From: a virus
IMG/VR virus record: IMGVR_UViG_3300025009_000248
Span: 1-38,688 of that record
DNA length: 38,688 nt
Strand: one strand, 5' to 3'
Shown here in pieces: positions 31,247 to 38,688 of this stretch (position 1 is the stretch's first letter; every line of letters starts with the position of its first letter). Both the position numbers and the translations under genes were made by a program. The notes beneath the pieces are model-generated. The model did no database searches. It was not told the origin of the DNA and worked only from the letters and a program-made list of their open reading frames with translations.

Positions 31247-33124
31247 TTATCCACTCGTCCTGTATCGTTCAGCGATTTTGTTGCCCTTACTGCGAATATC
31301 TTTATACCTTTCCGTTGATACCGAAGCGTAACCGATTGCCAATGCCTCATATTTGATTTTGGCTCGCTCAAACTTGTCGCTATCTATTCGGAACTCTCGC
31401 ATATAGTGATAGGCCGGGATTGATCCTTGTGTGCCGCCGCCGCCAATTTCTGTACGACCAACAGTAATGGCACCAACATTTACGGACTGGCTTTTATCAA
31501 CATAGGTGCCATTCCCAGCGATTGTACCCAATGGAGCAAAAGCTCCGCTATCGTAAGAGATATAAACTTGAATTGTTTGATCCGGGCCAATTTCTCCCTC
31601 TACAATAAACCTCTTGCACCGTTTCAATCCGGCAACTTCAATATCCGACAAGGCACCCTCAAAATAATTTGTAATAATTGAACCGTCGTCGTCCAAGCCA
31701 GAAAAAATCTGATAGACATTGTTTGAGAGAGAGTCCCCGATTGTTAGTGCGCCATTATAGACAACACCACAAGACGAGTAATAATCAAGATAGTCAAGCG
31801 ATTTCCAGATTTTGTTATAAAGTATTATGCGATTATTCACGGTTGAGCCGGAAGTCCTGCACCCAAAGACGATATACTCGTTCCATTCAAGGCACCACGC
31901 CGCGTCAAACCGATAATCCTCAAGATCAAGGTTAAGGGATATTGAAACTGGAATAACCTCGGAGGAGTTAGCAGAAAGCGTAAGTAAGCGGAGTTGGGGT
32001 TTTGATTTGTCAGTATCGTCAATGTAGAAAATACCGTCCCCGGTCGGTACCGCCGCGCGCCAATTAGGAATACCGACTTTTTCCCGATAGATAAGATTAG
32101 TTGCGGCCGTATCAGTTGAGGTTACGGTCAAGGCCCACGACTTCTTTTCGTGCAAGCAATACTCTGTATCGCCATAGGATTGCACAGCCATTGCCTTGCC
32201 TCCGCCGTCGTCCTGTCGGAATACGTTACCTTGTCCGGCCGTCCTTGTGCCGGAATAGGTATAGTCGGAAATACCGGTATTGTTGGAGTTCTCCCATTGG
32301 TAAGTTGCCGTGCCTGCTCCTGAGCCGGTAGTAGTAAATACCCCGGACGTGTAGTTGATCGTTCCAGTATTGGTGCCAAGCGAACCGGTCAATATGCCGT
32401 TATAGTCGTCGGTAAATACTTCTCCGGTACTCGTAATGGTAATGGCTACTCCGAAACAGGTACGCGTTGCGCCACCGGCCTTGAAAGCCAACGTCCCAGA
32501 AGCACAACTGCCTAACGCTTCGGCTGTTACAGTTGTATAGGCCGCCGCGTCAATATAGCTCATATAAATACCAGTCGGGTCTTGCTGGGTTCCCGATCCG
32601 GAAGCGCCACGATGCCACAAGGTTGTACGATTTTGCTTTATTCGGATATAACCTTTGTAATTCTTCGTCGCGTCGTACATATCCGTAATACTCCCCGGAT
32701 TGGCCGCCATAATCTTAAACAAAGAACCGTTAGGCGAATTGATCCATATTTGCGCTCCGGCCAAAGAGTTATAGTTTGAGAAACTAATATCCTCTCCGGA
32801 AGCAGTCGCCGGCAATGTGTTTGTGCCATTCTCTATCCAGTCAAGCGTATTTCCAAGTAGTGCGTCGTCGTAATACTTTATTTTTCGCAGATAAGTTTTG
32901 AAAAGAACCTCGGTAGCGTCAGCTTGAAGCCCGACGTGCAGGCCGGTTATTTTCCCGGTGCCTGTATTTTCGGTACCCATTAAGACGCGTCCTCGCGCCA
33001 GCTCAATTTTATCTCCTCTGGTAAGCCAATTAAGCGAACGCGAAGCCGCACCGTGGGGGATAGAATGGGCTTCAATCGTATCTATTATTCCAAACTTAAA
33101 GTTGCGGTACTCTTTGACTATCAT
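31247..33124 (-). CDS. Tail nozzle/hub-like protein
   Basis: A 625-residue, beta-rich protein without a signal peptide. Repeated beta blade-like segments occur (EYIVFGCRTSGS, NNRIILYNKIWKSLDYLDYY), and the C-terminal half contains 'FIVEGEIGPDQTIQVYISYD'. This pattern and the place after the adaptor fit podovirus tail nozzle or tubular B proteins (T7 gp12 or P22 gp10 type). The N-terminal 'IDTIEAHSIPHGAASRSLNW' resembles the start of such proteins. It overlaps the HNH gene by 29 bases. Confidence 0.65.
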   Translation of the reverse strand: MIVKEYRNFKFGIIDTIEAHSIPHGAASRSLNWLTRGDKIELARGRVLMGTENTGTGKITGLHVGLQADATEVLFKTYLRKIKYYDDALLGNTLDWIENGTNTLPATASGEDISFSNYNSLAGAQIWINSPNGSLFKIMAANPGSITDMYDATKNYKGYIRIKQNRTTLWHRGASGSGTQQDPTGIYMSYIDAAAYTTVTAEALGSCASGTLAFKAGGATRTCFGVAITITSTGEVFTDDYNGILTGSLGTNTGTINYTSGVFTTTGSGAGTATYQWENSNNTGISDYTYSGTRTAGQGNVFRQDDGGGKAMAVQSYGDTEYCLHEKKSWALTVTSTDTAATNLIYREKVGIPNWRAAVPTGDGIFYIDDTDKSKPQLRLLTLSANSSEVIPVSISLNLDLEDYRFDAAWCLEWNEYIVFGCRTSGSTVNNRIILYNKIWKSLDYLDYYSSCGVVYNGALTIGDSLSNNVYQIFSGLDDDGSIITNYFEGALSDIEVAGLKRCKRFIVEGEIGPDQTIQVYISYDSGAFAPLGTIAGNGTYVDKSQSVNVGAITVGRTEIGGGGTQGSIPAYHYMREFRIDSDKFERAKIKYEALAIGYASVSTERYKDIRSKGNKIAERYRTSG

Positions 33125-33602
33125 ACAATCTTATGGCGTTTACCCCATATGTATCGGTTGCCCTATGGCAATCCTCACATAGAGTTCGGCCGTTATTAAC
33201 ATCAAATCTTAATTCCGGATACAGAGCAAAAGGTTTTATGTGGTCGGCTTCTAACTTGGTTCCGTGGGCATTGCCACCTAATACGCATTGGTAGTTATCC
33301 CTCTTGAAAACTCTGGTGCGCCACAACTTATATTCCAAAGAACAACGTATCAACTGTGTTTCTTCCGTTTTGCCGTTTTTCCAAAAGTTACATTTTGGCC
33401 CACTACGCGCTTTTCCAATCTTTTTTCTGGTTTCAATCGTATGCTTGCGGCCGGTTTGAGCCAAGGCCATTCTTAATTTTGTTTTTGTACTTACTTTTCT
33501 ATCTTTATTTTTAAGCCCGTTTTTCCTGCTAATTTCGCGCATTAAAACTGTCTTGTTTCTTGCTGATAAATCTGGTCTTTTTTTCCCGTTATTTCCGTGC
33601 AT
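33096..33602 (-). CDS. HNH homing endonuclease with a lost zinc cysteine
   Basis: A 168-residue paralogue of 20224..20706. Shared blocks include FKRDN, ADHIKP, ALYPELRF and NNGRTLCEDCH. The N-terminus has NUMOD3-like motifs (RKHTIETRKKIGKARSG). The first zinc pair reads CVLGG where the other copy has CQDCG, so one ligand is missing. It sits between the head-tail adaptor and nozzle genes, interrupting a normally adjacent pair. That is typical for a mobile homing gene. It may be losing activity. Confidence 0.85.
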   Translation of the reverse strand: MHGNNGKKRPDLSARNKTVLMREISRKNGLKNKDRKVSTKTKLRMALAQTGRKHTIETRKKIGKARSGPKCNFWKNGKTEETQLIRCSLEYKLWRTRVFKRDNYQCVLGGNAHGTKLEADHIKPFALYPELRFDVNNGRTLCEDCHRATDTYGVNAIRLYDSQRVPQL

Positions 33603-33606
33603 ATTT

Positions 33607-34275
33607 TCATAACTCGTCCCGGCCGATCACGTCCGGCACCGCCGAACTATCGCGTCCAAGACCGGTTGCTTTATAATTCCTTGCCCTTGATCTTAATTTT
33701 GCGTCCATATTAACCGCTCTTTTTCTCAAAATTGCGTACTCTGCCTTATGTTCTGGGGCCATTAACTTTGTTACGTTGTCCGCGTCAGTTCCGGCCAACC
33801 ACAATTCAGCCGCCTTATAAACAAATATCTTATGGAGCTTCGCAGGCCAGCCAAGCGGAGAGTCGGCCGCAACTAAATCTCCTTGATCTTTTATGTAGGC
33901 GAGGTAAACCGCCCGGGCCTGTGAGGTTGTACCAGAAAAATGTATTTTGCTATTGTAAAAATCTATCGCAAACAGATTGGATAAGTTCCTAAATCTGTAT
34001 TTATGCTCCCACGGAAACTCATCAAACGGAAACTCAAATCCGTCAACATAAACCGCGACTTGTCTTAAAAATCCGGTAGGCAAAGAGTGTTGCGTGGTAT
34101 AGACATCAGAAGCGGCCCAAGTGATTGAGCTGTCGTGCTGGATCAGCCAGTACCAGTCGCGCTCCAAATCTAACTCGTCTTTGGCGCTATTTATAAAATC
34201 TAATGCTATCTCGTCGGAGATAGACGAGTCGTCAATTATCCTCTTTAACATTGCGATCATTTCTGTTCCTGTCAT
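33607..34275 (-). CDS. Head-tail adaptor / tail tubular A-like protein
   Basis: A 222-residue protein. It begins 'MLKRIIDDSSISDEIALDFI', the helical entry seen in phage adaptor proteins, followed by 'AKDELDLERDWYWLIQ' and a beta portion. 'WPAKLHKIFVYKAAELWLAG' and the C-terminal helices (LRKRAVNMDAKLRSRARNY) fit T7 gp11/P22 gp4-type connectors. These sit below the portal and join the tail. It is coupled to the upstream protease by ATGA. Confidence 0.7.
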   Translation of the reverse strand: MTGTEMIAMLKRIIDDSSISDEIALDFINSAKDELDLERDWYWLIQHDSSITWAASDVYTTQHSLPTGFLRQVAVYVDGFEFPFDEFPWEHKYRFRNLSNLFAIDFYNSKIHFSGTTSQARAVYLAYIKDQGDLVAADSPLGWPAKLHKIFVYKAAELWLAGTDADNVTKLMAPEHKAEYAILRKRAVNMDAKLRSRARNYKATGLGRDSSAVPDVIGRDEL

Positions 34276-35165
34276 AGAAGTTTTTTAATTAAGTTCCAAA
34301 TTGCTTGAAAGAAATTAGTATTAGGTGTGGTTTTTATCATTCTCTTTTCCTCAACCTTTCCGGTTACACCGATACTCTGCAAAGGAGAGAGAATACACTT
34401 GTAGGCATAGGGAATACGGAAGTTTTTAGCCAACCTCTTTAGAAACGGCTCGTATTGGTCAAAATCAAAATAAACTCCGTCGCCCACTTTATAAATCATT
34501 GTGGCGTGGTTCGGAGTGTCCAAGCACATAGGCACAACCCCTCCGGCCCACGGAGAGCAGGTCGCTGTTCCAATCTGAATAGGAGCGTGCTTGAGGGCTT
34601 GAGGAATATCTTTTTGATTGACCTTTTCGTAGCCGGCTTCAAAGTATTTTAGAAACTCTTTACCCAAATCCTTTACGGCTTGAGGAATATCGGCGTAGTA
34701 TTCGTCCCGGCCAAGTTCTTGTAAATTATTCGGCCACGCTCTCTCGGGTACGATACCGTCCTTGCGGATTGAGTCCCACACGTTTTGAAAAGAATTACCA
34801 CGGCCCGGCACAGTTTTAGACATAACCACAGTAAAGCGATCAGAGCAGTTAGGCCGGCCGTTCTCGTCAAGGTATCCGTTATCGGTAAGAAACTTCATAG
34901 CTTCGGGAGTTAAAAGATTGTTGTTAATCAACCATTGGAGCTGACACTCAATACCATTAAGCCCGGAGAATGAAACGCAACCAAATGTTTCAAATAACCC
35001 CTTTTGACGTTCCGTGTTAGGTAAAAACTGCTCCCAGTCGCCGGTAGTATTGCGATTTTCGTGCTTAATTTGGGTAACGCCCCCAAACTCAAAGTCGGCT
35101 TCTCTGATTTCAATAATCAAACCTGTATTGACTTCTGGCGTTAATTGTAGTTTTTGTTTAAGCAT
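34272..35165 (-). CDS. Second papain-like cysteine peptidase
   Basis: A 297-residue protein with a papain-like core: Q54 and C63 (RQKGLFETFGCVSFSG) and H220 (TPNHATMIYKVGDGVYFDFD), where an Asp replaces the usual Asn as third residue. A C-terminal helical tail (FFQAIWNLIKKLL) may contact membrane. It is unlike the 21535..22608 protease outside the catalytic core. It lies at the start of the tail block and is joined to the adaptor gene. Processing of virion proteins or wall digestion are both possible. Confidence 0.75.
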   Translation of the reverse strand: MLKQKLQLTPEVNTGLIIEIREADFEFGGVTQIKHENRNTTGDWEQFLPNTERQKGLFETFGCVSFSGLNGIECQLQWLINNNLLTPEAMKFLTDNGYLDENGRPNCSDRFTVVMSKTVPGRGNSFQNVWDSIRKDGIVPERAWPNNLQELGRDEYYADIPQAVKDLGKEFLKYFEAGYEKVNQKDIPQALKHAPIQIGTATCSPWAGGVVPMCLDTPNHATMIYKVGDGVYFDFDQYEPFLKRLAKNFRIPYAYKCILSPLQSIGVTGKVEEKRMIKTTPNTNFFQAIWNLIKKLL

Positions 35166-35501
35166 TTAGTTATTCCCATTACCTATTTTTCCGCGAATAT
35201 ATGCAATGTCTTGACTGTTCCGGCTGACTTCTTTTTGCAAATCAGAAATTGTTGTCCAGATTTTCTCGTTGTCATTCAGCAGTCGCTCAAGGTCTGTAAA
35301 ATGATTGGTTTCGGCTTTGACCTTAAATTGTTGAAGTTCGGCTACTTGCTTTGCGACGGTCGCGCCACTCTTATTTTCTCCATTCTTGGTATTAAACTTT
35401 GATAAAAATATAGGAATAAACGGCCTCATTGCAAGAGCTACCACGGCCACCGCTCCGGGCCAAGAAATGTCTTTGACTAATTGTATGATTTGGGTTTCCA
35501 T
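35166..35501 (-). CDS. Membrane protein with coiled coil (holin or spanin-like)
   Basis: A 111-residue protein starting METQIIQLVKDISWPGAVAV. The ATG at 35501 overlaps the upstream stop as TAATG, so Met4 of the longer frame is used. A membrane helix at about 14-33 is followed by a coiled coil (VAELQQFKVKAETNHFTDLE). This layout occurs in some holins, spanins and membrane anchors. It lies beside a protease, which may suggest a second lysis or entry module. Confidence 0.6.
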   Translation of the reverse strand: METQIIQLVKDISWPGAVAVVALAMRPFIPIFLSKFNTKNGENKSGATVAKQVAELQQFKVKAETNHFTDLERLLNDNEKIWTTISDLQKEVSRNSQDIAYIRGKIGNGNN

Positions 35502-35866
35502 TATTGGCAATTGTCTAACTCTAATTTCTCGTTAATTTTGTCTATAATATTTTGATTGTTTACATTACCCATGTTCCAATTACCACATTTTTTTATTTCT
35601 ATATTCACCACATCGAACCATTGATTAACTTCTTTTGAGGATACTTCGACTTTCTTTCTGTTTCGGATTTTATCCATAAGATTAATTTTAAGTGCCAAAT
35701 ATTGAACAAGATTTAATTTTTCACCATTGACGAGCAACTCACTTACTCTTAGATCAATAGGATCATTACCAATAGCTTCAGTATCCGGTATAGATACTAG
35801 ATAGGCATAAACTATTATTAAAATTGTGCCGATTATTTTGACCATTGCTTTATGTTTATCGTTCAA
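35501..35866 (-). CDS. Exported or membrane-anchored small protein
   Basis: Unrecognised 121-residue protein with a hydrophobic segment (VKIIGTILIIVYAYLVSI) at about residues 9-26, then a polar, Asn/Lys-rich domain with cysteines near the end (KKCGNWN, LDNCQ). Met8 is an alternative start. The base composition looks more AT-rich than the head genes. It is the first gene divergent from the recombinase. Confidence 0.6.
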   Translation of the reverse strand: MNDKHKAMVKIIGTILIIVYAYLVSIPDTEAIGNDPIDLRVSELLVNGEKLNLVQYLALKINLMDKIRNRKKVEVSSKEVNQWFDVVNIEIKKCGNWNMGNVNNQNIIDKINEKLELDNCQ

Positions 35867-35879
35867 CTACTATCCTGAC

Positions 35880-35889
35880 TGCGTACGCA
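35880..35889. promoter_or_regulatory. TGCGTACGCA palindrome in the divergent gap
   Basis: This is a perfect 10-bp palindrome in the 47-base gap between the recombinase and the divergent 35501..35866 gene. It could be an operator or part of a recombination site. No second copy of a longer surrounding sequence was noticed. Confidence 0.3.
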
Positions 35890-35913
35890 CTAACAAATTA
35901 ATTTAATTATTAC

Positions 35914-36735
35914 ATGGAACAAATTTATCCAAAATTTGAATGTTTTTTGTTTACTCAGAAAGGACTTCAACCAATAACTGTTTCTGGCCATATTTCAGCA
36001 ATTAAGCGTATTCATCGCAGAATAGGAACCTTAAGCAAGGAATCTGCTGATAACTATGTCTTAAATCTATACCAGTCTGAATACTCTTATTCTCACAAAG
36101 CCAATCAAGTGAAAGCGCTTGAATACTGGTTCGAGCATCTAGGCGAACGTGTCTTTTATGCTCGCCAGAGAAAGCCCAAGCCGATTGTTAAACAAACTCT
36201 CACCGAAGCTGAAGTAACTCGACTTATCTTTGTCTGCAAAAATATCAGAGAAAGAGCCATCGTTACTCTCCTTGCCTATTCCGGACTAAGACCGAAAGAA
36301 ATAATGAACCTACGATTGAGAGATATAAATTTTGGAACTAACGAAATTCGTGTCATTCAAGGTAAAGGTATGAAAGACGGAATAATCTATATCTCCTCGG
36401 TCTGTACTCGGATTCTCCTAGAATATCTTACTAGGTATCCACATCAGTCGGACGACTTAATGTTTATGACCCACAATACTCTTAGGCCGTTTAGACAAGG
36501 TTGTCTACGTAAATTGATCAAGGTACTAACTCGTCGGGCCGGTATGAATAAACGTGTTTATCCCTACTTGCTCCGACATTCTCTCGCTACTGCGATGTTT
36601 AATCGAGGAGCCGACATCCTAACCGTCAAACATCAACTACGACACGCTTGGACTGAAACCACTGAACATTACATTCATTCTCTTGGATACTGTCCTCGTA
36701 ATAAATATGAATTATTCGTTCCGTCATATGTCTAA
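35914..36735 (+). CDS. Tyrosine recombinase (integrase/Xer-like)
   Basis: The only plus-strand gene, 273 residues. An N-terminal SAM-like core-binding domain precedes the catalytic domain. R126 (SGLRPKEI), K151 (QGKGMKDG), R221 (YPYLLRHSLAT), H244 (LRHAWTET) and nucleophile Y253 (EHYIH) are in order. The usual HxxR is YxxR (Y218-R221), a variant seen in some recombinases. It could integrate or resolve the circular genome, or rearrange the fibre gene with whose end it overlaps by four bases. Its AT-rich composition suggests separate origin. A promoter (TTTAAT) lies just before the ATG. Confidence 0.9.
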   Translation: MEQIYPKFECFLFTQKGLQPITVSGHISAIKRIHRRIGTLSKESADNYVLNLYQSEYSYSHKANQVKALEYWFEHLGERVFYARQRKPKPIVKQTLTEAEVTRLIFVCKNIRERAIVTLLAYSGLRPKEIMNLRLRDINFGTNEIRVIQGKGMKDGIIYISSVCTRILLEYLTRYPHQSDDLMFMTHNTLRPFRQGCLRKLIKVLTRRAGMNKRVYPYLLRHSLATAMFNRGADILTVKHQLRHAWTETTEHYIHSLGYCPRNKYELFVPSYV

Positions 36736-38688
36736 TTAAACTTTTTCATTATCCAAGGAACCAAACCCAACAATCCAAACAACCCAAAGAGTCCATAGTT
36801 TCCAGAACTGTTATCAGTTTTAGTATCTAATGATCCACCCAATAATAGTGGGTTAGTTTTTGCGTTTTCTAAAACCACAACTCTTTGATCTAATTGTTGT
36901 ATGGCTCGGACATCCATAGAAAGCATATTGCCTATGTTTCTTTCGGTTACTATTTTTGTCCCTGTTTGAATGTCCTTTTCAACCATCTGGTCTATGCTTT
37001 TGCTTGTTTTTTCATCAAAAACTGGCTCGGTTACGAGTTGTTTTTCATAAACTGGTATTTGTCTTTCTACTTTCACAAACTCTGGTAGGGTGGAGTGGTC
37101 TATTTCCCCATCTTTTCCTTGTATTCTATTGATTTCAACTAAGGCATCTCCTTCAAAAATTGGTGTTCTATCTGTAAAAGTAAGAGCCGAAACATCACCG
37201 GTTGCGTATAGTGCCGAAACCGAGGCCGTGCCAACTACCTCGAACTTTGTTTCCGGGCTCGTCGTCCCAATACCGAGGTTGCCGGAGGAAGTGATGCGCA
37301 TAGTCTCATTCCCAGTCGTATTTCCACCAGTGGTAAACTTTATTATCCCGCTCGTACCGATTGCTGCTAAGTGCAGGGTCCCAGATGCTAATTCATTGGC
37401 AAGAACTAATTCATTACCACCAAAAGCTCCAGAAGAGAAAGTTGATCCAGATAGAATAAACTGTCCAACTAATCCAGATGGACTATTAAAATCTATACCT
37501 GCGTAACTACCTGCACTGGTTAGTCTTAATCCCATACCAGTATATGCTCCGCCAGAGGAAGAAACTTCAAATTTATTTGCCGGCGCCGTCGTCCCTATAC
37601 CAACATTGCCTCCTTTAAGGATAGAGAGGTAGGATTGGGAGGCAGAACCTAGGATATCTAGTCTATCTGATGCTCCTACAGATCTGAAGGTAAAGTTAGA
37701 ATCTTCACTGGTGGTAGATTTTAATGTTAGATCTACATTACCTGAAGATGAAGCTAGGATGTTACCTGTTATATCTAGTTTAGAGTCTGGGGAGATGTTG
37801 CCGATGCCGACGTTGCGAGAATCTGCGAATGTAGCAATAACACTAGTTCCGTCATCCCAAATCTGGAACATACCACTCGATGGAGCTTGCACGTAACCTA
37901 TGGTTGAAGTGTATTGTCCGAAAATTGGACCAATAGGATTTGTAGTGTAGCCTGAGCCGGTGGCTAAAATTCTACCACTAACGTATAATTTTTCGCTTGG
38001 CGCCGTCGTCCCAATACCAACATATCCAGTAGATGCAATAGACATTCTGACAGTAGAGTTAGATAGGATATCTAACCTATCTGATGTACCGGCTGATCTT
38101 AGGATAAACTTACCATCTGTACTGGTAGCATTGGTAGCATTGAGTATTAGATCTACATTACCTGAGGCAGAAGCTATGATGTTACCTCCTACTTCAAGCT
38201 TTTGTTCAGGGGTAGTGGCGGAGATACCGACGTTGCCGCCAAAATAGCTCGTACCACCTTGTACATATACAGGATAATTCCCTACGGCTCCACGTGTTGG
38301 AGTCGCAATATAAATTCCATATTGATTATTTGTAACAGATGCGCCAGCTCCTAATGCTACATTGTCTATACGCATTCCAGCAAAATCTGTCACCGCAGTA
38401 GCTGCAGTAATTGTTCCGCCTGAATAAAAGTTATTGCTTTGCGTCGTTCCGCCAATTGTTGCGTCAGCCATTATCCCATATCTATAGGTACCCGCGGACA
38501 GGGTCCCACTTGATCTAATTGTCCCGACAACATCTAGTGTTGATGTCGGCACCCCCGTCCCTATCCCCACATTCCCAGCAAAGTAGTTGATGCCTGATCC
38601 TGTTTGAGTGAAGTTGGATGCTCTGAGACCTTTAGATATATCTAATGAACCTAGGAAAGAGTTAGAACCAGTTGAGTTTCCAGTTAAG
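36732..38688 (-). CDS. Tail fibre / surface adhesin, C-terminal part (gene begins at 608)
   Basis: This is the larger part of the fibre, in frame with 1..608 across the ends. It holds most of the eight 'GNVGIGT-x-PxxKLEV' modules that build the shaft. The end has a linker (STLPEFVKVERQIPVYEK), a coiled coil (VRAIQQLDQRVVVLENA) and a C-terminal hydrophobic stretch YGLFGLFGLLGLVPWIMKKF. That end looks like a Gly-patterned C-terminal membrane anchor followed by two lysines, similar to WGxxGxxG-type sorting tails. No S74 chaperone catalytic core is evident. A true virion fibre and a host-surface adhesin are both possible. Confidence 0.8.
   Translation of the reverse strand, partial: LTGNSTGSNSFLGSLDISKGLRASNFTQTGSGINYFAGNVGIGTGVPTSTLDVVGTIRSSGTLSAGTYRYGIMADATIGGTTQSNNFYSGGTITAATAVTDFAGMRIDNVALGAGASVTNNQYGIYIATPTRGAVGNYPVYVQGGTSYFGGNVGISATTPEQKLEVGGNIIASASGNVDLILNATNATSTDGKFILRSAGTSDRLDILSNSTVRMSIASTGYVGIGTTAPSEKLYVSGRILATGSGYTTNPIGPIFGQYTSTIGYVQAPSSGMFQIWDDGTSVIATFADSRNVGIGNISPDSKLDITGNILASSSGNVDLTLKSTTSEDSNFTFRSVGASDRLDILGSASQSYLSILKGGNVGIGTTAPANKFEVSSSGGAYTGMGLRLTSAGSYAGIDFNSPSGLVGQFILSGSTFSSGAFGGNELVLANELASGTLHLAAIGTSGIIKFTTGGNTTGNETMRITSSGNLGIGTTSPETKFEVVGTASVSALYATGDVSALTFTDRTPIFEGDALVEINRIQGKDGEIDHSTLPEFVKVERQIPVYEKQLVTEPVFDEKTSKSIDQMVEKDIQTGTKIVTERNIGNMLSMDVRAIQQLDQRVVVLENAKTNPLLLGGSLDTKTDNSSGNYGLFGLFGLLGLVPWIMKKFN
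37651..37768 (-). repeat. Fibre internal repeat, copy 1
   Basis: Clearly similar DNA to 38065..38188, offset by about 414-420 bases, including GATCTACATTACCTGA and GATATCTA...CTATCTGATG. Both encode the module 'ASGNVDL...SDRLDIL'. This points to a duplication of one shaft module. Confidence 0.7.
38065..38188 (-). repeat. Fibre internal repeat, copy 2
   Basis: Partner of 37651..37768. The conserved pieces are interrupted by short in-frame length changes, so the duplication is old or under diversifying selection. Confidence 0.7.

Noticed and set aside
37090-37506. Plus-strand open frames over the fibre C-terminal part
   Set aside because: They mirror repetitive GNVGIGT coding sequence on the minus strand and show no start signals.
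1-38688. Recoded genetic code (TGA as Gly or Trp)
   Set aside because: TGA stops are used at coupled ATGA junctions and all long frames are open with the standard code.
1-38688. CRISPR array, tRNA genes or insertion sequences
   Set aside because: No regular spaced repeats, cloverleaf-like sequence or transposase gene was seen on reading; weak tRNA signals could be missed without a covariance scan.

Overview
The window reads as one complete, circularly permuted genome of a small tailed dsDNA phage with podovirus-like tail genes. The fibre gene runs off the left edge at base 1 (minus strand) and re-enters at base 38688 in exact reading frame, so the two ends join into one 854-codon gene. The standard bacterial code is used and TGA is a stop. 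No tRNA, rRNA or CRISPR array was seen. The host cannot be read directly. Exported proteins rich in GNVGIGT modules, tiny membrane proteins and weak ribosome binding sites recall phages of uncultured, possibly Patescibacteria-like bacteria, but that is inference.

All genes lie on the minus strand except one tyrosine recombinase (35914..36735, plus). Transcription most plausibly starts at a regulatory hub at 19972-20223 (TTGACT-17-TAAGAT promoter, two operator-like palindromes, upstream terminator) and runs down to base 1, round the circle and back to the terminator at 20173-20200.

Early/middle block (19971 to about 14084): HTH regulator, membrane microproteins, coiled-coil protein, CxxC microprotein, Rad52/Erf-like annealing-protein candidate, PD-(D/E)XK nuclease, sigma-70 region 4-like protein, NinB-like protein, helix-turn-helix replication protein and a protein ending in an SSB-like DLPF tail. 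Packaging block (14006 to 8603): NinG/HNH-like endonuclease, several coupled small proteins, small terminase, cytosine-5 DNA methyltransferase, large terminase. Head block (8600 to 2529): portal, small proteins, a strongly structured putative attenuator RNA, scaffold, major capsid protein. Next come proteins with N-terminal membrane segments and the fibre (2437 to 1, then 38688 to 36732).

After the recombinase the minus strand continues with two membrane proteins, a papain-like protease, head-tail adaptor, HNH homing endonuclease, tail nozzle-like protein, a second exported adhesin-like protein, a putative internal virion protein and a 1975-residue polyvalent protein. The lysis block follows (second papain-like protease, holin-like protein, secreted lytic transglycosylase), then a second HNH endonuclease and the terminator.

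The most unusual items are: a pseudoknotted terminator/antiterminator upstream of scaffold and capsid, in which a 19-bp helix is completed by three G-U pairs; a fibre with both an N-terminal membrane segment and a C-terminal glycine-rich membrane anchor; a chain of membrane and zinc microproteins stitched into the early operon by ATGA/TAATG overlaps; and a shared AAAATGRTATARTW extended -10 promoter motif.
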